A stretch of 10,081 bases of DNA. Source: JBNJEM01 sp051745935. GTDB lineage: Bacteria > Planctomycetota > Planctomycetia > Pirellulales > Pirellulaceae. Under the pieces are notes generated by a model. That model was not told where the DNA came from. It saw nothing but the letters and a program-made list of their open reading frames with translations, and did no database searches. Position numbers and translations under genes: made by a program. The stretch spans positions 1-10,081 of the forward strand of contig JBNJEM010000262.1 of the NCBI GenBank assembly GCA_051745935.1. The letters are read 5' to 3'. This document shows, in pieces, positions 4,893 to 10,081 of this stretch (within the stretch, counting starts at the first letter, position 1; each line of letters opens with the position of its first letter).

Positions 4893-7580
4893 ATGACAAA
4901 GTGGATTACGCGAACCTATCGGAGTTATGTAACCATGATGAGTGCATATTTATTTTCACTATCCCGGATTCTTGTTCTAACCGTGTTAACGGTGTTATTG
5001 ACCCGTTGTCCTGCTTTGGCGGACGAGCGGGGTGATCTCGCGTACACCGTGCGGCCCCCTGGCGTGGTGATCGATCATATGCCGGCGAAAGATCGGCGGT
5101 ACGTCGGATCGCCCAGCATCGCCATTCTGCCCAATGGCCGTTACGTCGCCTCGCACGACATCTTCGGCCCAGGCAGCACCTACAGCCGCAGCCGCGTCTT
5201 CGAGTCGACGGACCGCGGAAAGAGCTGGCATCGGATCGCCGAGATCGACGATGCCTTCTGGTCCACTCTGTTCGTGCACCGCGGCGACCTGTACCTGATC
5301 GGAACAACCAAACGTTACGGTAATGCCGTGATCCGCCGTTCCGAGGATGGAGGTCACACGTGGACGACGCCAACCGGTCCGGAAACAGGGTTGCTCCTGA
5401 GCGATGGCGGCTACCACTGCGCCCCGCAACCGGTTCTGAAGCACCAGGGACGAATCTGGCGGGCCATGGAGGACAACCGTGGAGGCCAGGGGTGGGGAAA
5501 ACACTTCAGGGCGATCATGATGTCCGCTCCGCTGGATGCCGATCTGCTGGACAGGAACAATTGGACCCGATCCAACGCATTGGCGGGGAACGAGCAATGG
5601 TTGGACGGCCAGTTCAACGGCTGGCTCGAAGGCAACGCCGTGGCTGCTCCCGACGGGCACGTGGTCAATATCCTTCGCGTGGATGTGCCCACCGGCCGCG
5701 GGAGGGCCGCCATCACGAATATCTCGGAGGATGGCAAGACCGTTTCCTTCGATCCCGAGACCGGATTCATCGACATGCCGGGTGGAAGTACAAAATTCAC
5801 GATCCGCTTCGATGAGAAGTCGGAGTATTACTGGAGTTTGGCGAACCATATTCCGGAGCGGCATGTGGGGGAGGGCCGCAAACCGGGCTCGATCCGAAAC
5901 ACGCTTGCACTGGTCCGAACGAAAGACTTGCGCGATTGGGAACTTCGCGCCATCGTGGCTTACCATCCCGATGTCAAGGACCACGGGTTTCAATATCCCG
6001 ACTGGCAATTCGACGGGGATGACGTCGTCGCCGTCTCTCGAACCGCTTATGATGACGGCCTTGGCGGCGCCCACAATTACCATGACGCCAATTTCATGAC
6101 GTTCCATCGCATCGACGACTTCCGGACCGCGCGAGGAACGAAATTGGCCCCGATTTCGCGGGTGGAGCGTGAGACTTCCCGGCGGGCGTCCAAATCGGAT
6201 GACGCGGAACCGTCACGTCCCAACGTGCTGTTTATCTCCGTGGACGACCTTCGCGTCCAGCTGGGATGTTACGGCAACCCATCCGTCCAGTCGCCGAACA
6301 TCGACCGGCTTGCCGAACAGGGAACGTTGTTCCGCCGCGCTTACTGCCAGCAGTCCGTCTGCAATCCCTCGCGCGCCTCCGTGCTGACGGGGCTGAGGCC
6401 GGACACGCTCGGCGTCTGGGATCTGCGCACTCATTTTCGCGAAACACGTCCCAACGTGGTTACTCTGCCCCAGTTATTCAAGCAAAACGGCTATCACGCT
6501 CAAAACATCGGCAAGATGTTTCACAACTATCGCCAGGACGAGTTCAAGGGGGACGCGCCGTCGTGGTCCGTGCCGGCCAAACTTCATTATGGCTCGCATT
6601 ATGCCGACGACAAGGTCCAGGTCGACGGCGACCCGCCGCCGAACATGGCCACGCTCGACAAGACTGAGTGCCGCGACGTCCCCGACGACGCTTATCTCGA
6701 CGGGCGCGTGGCGGCCGAGGCCGTGAAGGCGCTGCGGCGGGTCAAGGATCGTCCCTTCTTTCTGGCCGTCGGCTTTTGGAAACCTCACCTTCCATTCAAC
6801 GCGCCCAAGAAATACTGGGACCTGTACGAGCGAGCAAACGTCAAACTGCCGCCCAACCCGGATCCGCCGGTCGGGGTTCCTTCCATTGCCCTCCAGAACT
6901 ACCGGATCGACAGCAAAGAGAACTTGACTGACGATGACGTGCGCGAACTGCGTCATGGGCACCATGCCGCCATCAGCTACCTCGACGCGCAGGTCGGCAA
7001 GGTGCTGAACGAATTGGATCGTCTGGAATTGCGAGACGAGACGATCATCGTCCTCTGGTCCGACCATGGATTGCATCTTGGCGAACATGGGCTCTGGAGC
7101 AAGACGACGTGCTTTGAGCTGGATGCTGGCGTGCCGCTGATTATCTCCACGCCGGATCACCAGGGCGGCCAGCGAACCGACGCCCTGGTCGAACTCCTGG
7201 ACCTTTACCCGACGCTCGCCGACCTCTGTGGATTGGCGGCCCCCGCGGATCTCGAGGGGGTCAGTCTGCGTCCGGTGCTGAAGGATCCCGGCGGGACGGT
7301 GAAATCGGCCGCCTTCAGCCAACACCCGCGCCCGCCCTACGGCCGAGGAAAAGATCCAGAAATCATGGGCTATTCGATCCGTTCCGACCGCTATCGCTAT
7401 AACGAGTGGCTCGATTTCAAGACCGGCAGGCTGGTGGCTCGCGAGCTGTATGACCATGCCAATGACCCGCGGGAAACGATCAATCTCGCCAGCGGCGACG
7501 GAAACACCGCCGTCATCCGCCGGCTTGCCAATCAAATGGATCAATCCTTGGATCGGGTCACGTCGCCCCCTGGACGGTAA
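4893..7580 (+). CDS. Secreted sialidase-like propeller fused to an iduronate-2-sulfatase-type sulfatase, 895 aa
   Basis: Two enzyme-like domains in one continuous frame. Residues 1-43 form an export signal with an unusually long positive N-region, a hydrophobic core at about 20-37 and an ALA cleavage site. Residues 50-415 are a sialidase/BNR-type beta-propeller with two clear Asp-boxes (STDRGKSW at 105-112, SEDGGHTW at 150-157). A canonical FRIP motif is not seen, so sialidase activity is not assured. A polar linker (RETSRRASKSDDAEPSR) leads into a type I sulfatase from about 442. It has metal-binding Asp451/Asp452 (ISVDD), the formylglycine signature CNPSRASVLTGLRP with Cys490, GKMFH near 540, KPH at 630-632, and SDHG at 723-726 followed by GEHGLWSK at 730-737. 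The overall pattern is that of iduronate-2-sulfatases. Cys490 would need a formylglycine-generating enzyme, not present here. The likely role is desulfation of polysaccharides after export, with the propeller binding or cleaving a sugar; the substrate is inferred. The sulfatase half has lost its own signal peptide. Confidence 0.88.
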   Translation: MTKWITRTYRSYVTMMSAYLFSLSRILVLTVLTVLLTRCPALADERGDLAYTVRPPGVVIDHMPAKDRRYVGSPSIAILPNGRYVASHDIFGPGSTYSRSRVFESTDRGKSWHRIAEIDDAFWSTLFVHRGDLYLIGTTKRYGNAVIRRSEDGGHTWTTPTGPETGLLLSDGGYHCAPQPVLKHQGRIWRAMEDNRGGQGWGKHFRAIMMSAPLDADLLDRNNWTRSNALAGNEQWLDGQFNGWLEGNAVAAPDGHVVNILRVDVPTGRGRAAITNISEDGKTVSFDPETGFIDMPGGSTKFTIRFDEKSEYYWSLANHIPERHVGEGRKPGSIRNTLALVRTKDLRDWELRAIVAYHPDVKDHGFQYPDWQFDGDDVVAVSRTAYDDGLGGAHNYHDANFMTFHRIDDFRTARGTKLAPISRVERETSRRASKSDDAEPSRPNVLFISVDDLRVQLGCYGNPSVQSPNIDRLAEQGTLFRRAYCQQSVCNPSRASVLTGLRPDTLGVWDLRTHFRETRPNVVTLPQLFKQNGYHAQNIGKMFHNYRQDEFKGDAPSWSVPAKLHYGSHYADDKVQVDGDPPPNMATLDKTECRDVPDDAYLDGRVAAEAVKALRRVKDRPFFLAVGFWKPHLPFNAPKKYWDLYERANVKLPPNPDPPVGVPSIALQNYRIDSKENLTDDDVRELRHGHHAAISYLDAQVGKVLNELDRLELRDETIIVLWSDHGLHLGEHGLWSKTTCFELDAGVPLIISTPDHQGGQRTDALVELLDLYPTLADLCGLAAPADLEGVSLRPVLKDPGGTVKSAAFSQHPRPPYGRGKDPEIMGYSIRSDRYRYNEWLDFKTGRLVARELYDHANDPRETINLASGDGNTAVIRRLANQMDQSLDRVTSPPGR

Positions 7581-7604
7581 CGTGAAAGAAAGTAACCGTT
7601 CACG
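7581..7604 (+). terminator. Weak hairpin just after the sulfatase stop codon
   Basis: CGTGAA at 7581-7586 and TTCACG at 7599-7604 can pair around a 12-base loop directly after the TAA stop. There is no T-run, so it is a poor intrinsic terminator; it may instead be part of the inverted repeat that brackets the hairpin array downstream. Confidence 0.25.
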
Positions 7605-8066
7605 GCCAAGAGACCAATATCCGCGGACGTTCGCACTTCCGTTGCACAGCTTGAAAAAGGGCTTTGCCGGGTGCAAATGCCACGGGCTTGTCCCGTGGTC
7701 CGTTACGTTCCACGCTACCGGCGGCCAGCAGTGGTGTGTCTGGACGGTTTGTAGCGGCGAGCGTGAACCACCACGGGACAAGCCCGTGGCATCCCTGCGG
7801 GCCTTGCGTGTCCAGGCCGTGTAACGGCACGACGGCCAGCAGTGGTGTGTCTGGACGGTTTGTAGCGGCGAGCGTGAACCACCACGGGACAAGCCCGTGG
7901 CATCCCTGCGGGCCTTGCGTGTCCAGGCCGTGTAACGGCACGACGGCCAGCAGTGGTGTGTCTGGACGGTTTGTAGCGGCGAGCGTGAACCACCACGGGA
8001 CAAGCCCGTGGCATCCATGTGGGCCTTGCGTGTCCAGGCCGTGTAACGGCACCCGTGAACGGCTAC
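7592..8066. repeat. Bracketed hairpin array: 14 bp inverted repeats around class B REP-like palindromes
   Basis: GTAACCGTTCACGG at 7592-7605 is matched at 13 of 14 bases by the reverse complement of 8053-8066 (GTAGCCGTTCACGG). Within this 475 bp lie a hairpin in inverted orientation (7680-7698) and three direct 111 bp units (7722-8052). The unit contains one palindrome, CCACGGG, ACAAG loop, CCCGTGG, at 7771-7789, 7882-7900 and 7993-8011. The inverted hairpin shares a 22 bp core with the units, from the ATG before its left arm to the end of its right arm. No transposase gene is inside. It resembles a BIME-type cluster of REP palindromes. Confidence 0.7.
7722..8052. repeat. Three direct 111 bp repeat units with class B hairpins
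   Basis: Units start at 7722, 7833 and 7944 with an exact 111 bp period. Units 1 and 2 appear identical; unit 3 differs at two bases (CATCCATGTGGG against CATCCCTGCGGG). Because 111 is divisible by three, all frames stay open across the array and give 37-residue repeat peptides on both strands. This is a by-product of the period and not evidence for a protein. Confidence 0.92.
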
Positions 8067-8447
8067 AGAATCATAGAGGAACCGCCGATCGACGTACATT
8101 GTATCCCCTCCGGGACGCCGCCCAGTTGCTGTGGTTCTTTTGGTCCTTTCGGTCCCTTGCATCCCGTCATCCCTGCGCAACGCCCGCACCACGGCCCCCC
8201 GGGCCCGTCGACAGTAAGTACACCACCGTCGAACATGGGGCCCTGGTGTCGCTTCTCGATGCCAGGTGGTTTATACTCAACCTCATGGTTTCGGAGGACG
8301 TAACACGAATTTCAAAGCCGCGACGCAAAGCGGATCTCCGATCCGTCCCCCACGATGGGTCTCCGATCCGTCGCTGAAATACCTGGAGGCGCCAGGACCC
8401 GTTGAATGTCGTCCGGACGACCGTGAATGCGGCGAAACAAACTGGAG
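8067..8447. other. Unassigned spacer with a small 25 bp tandem word
   Basis: No gene is supported. TCTCCGATCCGTC occurs at 8335-8347 and again at 8360-8372, a 25 bp period. The string GGTTCTTTTGGTCCTTTCGG at 8133-8152 resembles one at 2376-2395. A TTTATACT string near 8271-8278 is promoter-like, but no gene begins suitably behind it. Confidence 0.4.
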
Positions 8448-8452
8448 TATTC

Positions 8453-8662
8453 GTAACTGTTCAGCCATGTGAAGCAGAACAGAACCAGCGTGGCCGCACA
8501 CAGGCCGTAACGGGCAGTTGTTTAAGCGCGAGGCCAGAGTCCGCTTGGCCGCGGGGTTGAGCTATCACGGATCGGTCCAGAGAACGGCGGCCTGCGCGCC
8601 GCACAGGGCTGGTATGAATGTTGGGTTTACGGTTTCCTGACTTCAGACGGCTGAAATGGTAC
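8453..8662 (-). mobile_element. MITE-like element, complete copy D (210 bp, inverted)
   Basis: This is the reverse-oriented counterpart of 2457-2668. Its ends are inverted repeats: GTAACTGTTCAGCC, ATGTGAAG at 8453-8474, and on the minus strand from 8662 GTACCATTTCAGCC, GTCTGAAG. The repeat can be extended outward by TATTC at 8448-8452 and GAATA at 8663-8667. On the minus strand the body shares with copy B the words GCAGGCCGCCGT, AGCGGACTCTGGCC and TTAAACA in the same order and similar spacing. It is more diverged than copies A and B are from each other. It has no open frame for a transposase. Its edge lies 98 bp upstream of the ThuA-DUF1080 start codon. Confidence 0.7.
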
Positions 8663-8671
8663 GAATATTTT

Positions 8672-8696
8672 TTGACAGCCCGCGTCGGGCTAGAAT
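8672..8696 (+). promoter_or_regulatory. Possible promoter of the ThuA-DUF1080 gene
   Basis: TTGACA at 8672-8677 is a perfect -35 box, and TAGAAT at 8691-8696 looks like a -10 box, but the gap of 13 bases is shorter than the usual 16-18. The gap is filled by a hairpin, GCCCG-CGT-CGGGC (8678-8690), which could be an operator or could bring the boxes closer. It starts 10 bp after the end of the MITE-like element. Confidence 0.35.
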
Positions 8697-8746
8697 TCGT
8701 GACGCACACCGATGGGCTAAACCGCTTTGTGTTGTTACATCTACTG

Positions 8747-8753
8747 AAGGAGG
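8747..8753 (+). promoter_or_regulatory. Ribosome-binding site of the ThuA-DUF1080 gene
   Basis: AAGGAGG lies seven bases before ATG 8761. It sets that start, which also gives a clean signal peptide; the frame is open back to 8656, but that upstream part lies in the element edge and promoter region. Confidence 0.85.
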
Positions 8754-8760
8754 TTCCGCG

Positions 8761-10065
8761 ATGCAGTTCCCTCGTTTCGTCAGCTTCTTGGCCGTTGTTC
8801 TGCTTTCTTTTCTGGTTTCCACGCTGCGAGCGGCGGACAAGCCTGAAGCGGAAAAGATCCAAGCGCTGGTGGTTACCGGCGGTCACGGTTACGAAAAGCC
8901 GGCCTTTGAAGGCATGTTCGACGCGTTTCCCGACGTGGCGGCAACTCACGTTACCTACCCCGCTGCCGCGGAGAAGTTGGCGCCCGAGCTGGCCGACGAG
9001 TTCGACGTCATTGTGTTTTACGATATGTGGGCCCAGGGAATCAGTCCCGACCAGCAGAAGGCTTTCCTCCAGCTGCTGAAACGAGGCATCGGCGTGGTCG
9101 CCTTGCACCATGCGATGGCCGCTCACCAGAACTGGCCGGAGTACAAGAAGATTATCGGCGGACGATATTATTTGCGGGAACGGAAGGAGGACGGAAAAGT
9201 GCTTCCCAAATCGGGATACGCTCATGGCCAGGACATACCCGTTCATATCGCCAAACCGGACCACCCGATCACGGAGGGCATGGAGGATTTCACGATACAC
9301 GATGAGACGTACAACAACTACTACACGGATCCCGATGCCACCGTGCTGTTGACAACCGAGCATCCCAAGAGCGATCGGGAATTAGCGTGGACCAAGACGT
9401 ATGAGAACAGCAAAGTGGTCTACATCGAATTGGGCCACGACCATTTTGCTTACGAGCATCCCAGTTACAAGAAGCTGTTGGCCCGGTCGATCCGGTACGT
9501 GGCCGGCCGGCCGGCGGACTCGGCAACGACCACTCGCAAACTGTTTAACGGCAAGGATCTTTCCGGTTGGACGGCCGAAGGCAATGCCATTTGGGAGGTC
9601 AAGGACGGACTGCTAATTGGTCGCCAGGGAAAAGACAATGCGCCGGGCGATCTCTTCACGGAAGAATCATTTGGTGATTTCGAGCTGACCGTGACCTATC
9701 GCGTGGTCTGGCCGGCCAACAGCGGCGTTTGGTACCGTTACCAAAGCGGCGCCAAGGCATTTCAGGCCGACATCCTCGAATACAAGAGTCCTTTCGCCCT
9801 CAGCGGTTCACTGTATCGGCCTGGCAAGGGTGGACCGTTCATTGCAATCAATACGGATAATAGTATCATTGACCGCGATGGCTGGAACACGTTAGTCATC
9901 CGAGCGGTGGGGGACCGGCACGTCGTTCGACTCAATGGCGAGAAAACGGCGGACGTCCGCGACGATCTTTCAAACAGGGGGAAAATTGGATTTCAAGTAC
10001 ACGCGGGAGAACAGTTCGGAAAGATGCGGATTATTATTCGCGAAGTGACGATCCGCCCCTTATGA
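8761..10065 (+). CDS. Secreted ThuA-like domain fused to DUF1080 (3-keto-disaccharide hydrolase) domain, 434 aa
   Basis: A signal peptide covers residues 1-24 (MQFPRFVSFLAVVLLSFLVS core, cleavage near LRA-ADK). Residues 33-250 form a ThuA-like, glutamine-amidotransferase-fold domain: QALVVTGGHGYEKPAF, FYDMW, GIGVVALHHAMAAHQNWPEY, HPITEGMEDF, DETYNNYY and VVYIELGHDHFAYEHPSY. ThuA proteins are linked to trehalose and other disaccharide use by way of 3-keto sugars. Residues 258-432 form a DUF1080 (PF06439) concanavalin-like domain: LFNGKDLSGW, WEVKDGLLIG, FGDFELTVTYR, NSGVWYR and the closing GKIGFQVHAGEQFGKMRIIIREVTIRPL. Members of this family have been assigned 3-keto-disaccharide hydrolase activity. 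The two-domain architecture is, from memory, common in planctomycetes. Joint action on keto-sugars in the periplasm is an inference. The gene stands alone behind a possible promoter at 8672 and a strong ribosome-binding site. Confidence 0.9.
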   Translation: MQFPRFVSFLAVVLLSFLVSTLRAADKPEAEKIQALVVTGGHGYEKPAFEGMFDAFPDVAATHVTYPAAAEKLAPELADEFDVIVFYDMWAQGISPDQQKAFLQLLKRGIGVVALHHAMAAHQNWPEYKKIIGGRYYLRERKEDGKVLPKSGYAHGQDIPVHIAKPDHPITEGMEDFTIHDETYNNYYTDPDATVLLTTEHPKSDRELAWTKTYENSKVVYIELGHDHFAYEHPSYKKLLARSIRYVAGRPADSATTTRKLFNGKDLSGWTAEGNAIWEVKDGLLIGRQGKDNAPGDLFTEESFGDFELTVTYRVVWPANSGVWYRYQSGAKAFQADILEYKSPFALSGSLYRPGKGGPFIAINTDNSIIDRDGWNTLVIRAVGDRHVVRLNGEKTADVRDDLSNRGKIGFQVHAGEQFGKMRIIIREVTIRPL

Positions 10066-10081
10066 GATGCCAGCGCGGCTG

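Noticed and set aside
4995..6107. A 370-residue minus-strand frame opposite the propeller domain
   Set aside because: It is a shadow of a high-GC coding region. The plus strand has the Asp-boxes and a signal peptide.
7680..8011. Regularly spaced palindromes considered as a CRISPR array
   Set aside because: The 'spacers' are identical between units, the period is 111 bp and no cas gene is present, so it is a tandem repeat and not CRISPR.
6474..8192. A 572-residue minus-strand frame opposite the sulfatase
   Set aside because: It is the shadow of the sulfatase coding strand joined to the frame-neutral hairpin array. No domain is recognisable.
7664..8377. A 237-residue plus-strand open frame with 37-residue repeats, and matching minus-strand frames
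   Set aside because: All are open only because the 111 bp unit is a multiple of three. Translations exist on both strands, have no ribosome-binding site and encode only the hairpin repeats.

Overview
The window looks like chromosomal DNA of a planctomycete, most likely Pirellulales-like. This is inferred from gene content: a secreted sulfatase fused to a sialidase-type propeller, a secreted ThuA-DUF1080 protein, and long spacers full of short palindromic repeats. There is no rRNA or other marker to confirm it. All four intact genes lie on the + strand. No CRISPR array, tRNA or rRNA was seen.

Layout. 1-2456 is a repeat and relic zone without an intact gene. It holds the end of an inverted-repeat element (1-104), a frameshifted IS4-type transposase relic (116-605, minus), a hairpin (593-613), a short relic resembling the start of a REP-associated tyrosine transposase (654-851, minus), a 3 x 68 bp hairpin array (861-1064), a long inverted repeat (1218-1343), a degenerate element copy (about 1593-1678) and a 2 x 100 bp tandem repeat (2031-2230). 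2457-2668 is a complete 212 bp MITE-like element. 2709-4804 carries a small phasin-like coiled-coil protein followed 26 bp later by a UbiB/AarF kinase-like membrane protein. 4893-7580 is the propeller-sulfatase fusion. 7581-8760 is again gene-free: it has a hairpin array of 3 x 111 bp plus one inverted hairpin, bracketed by 14 bp inverted repeats, and a second MITE-like copy (8453-8662) in the opposite orientation. 8761-10065 is the ThuA-DUF1080 gene.

How the parts relate. The phasin-like and UbiB genes probably form an operon. The sulfatase fusion and the ThuA-DUF1080 protein both carry export signals and fit breakdown of sulfated or complex polysaccharides outside the cytoplasm; this is inference. 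The most unusual content is the non-coding repeats. One is a roughly 210 bp inverted-repeat element whose two complete copies each end shortly upstream of a gene start. The other is two classes of hairpin that share an ACAAG loop and differ in the stem by one compensated base pair, one class lying beside a possible relic of a transposase type known to be associated with such hairpins.
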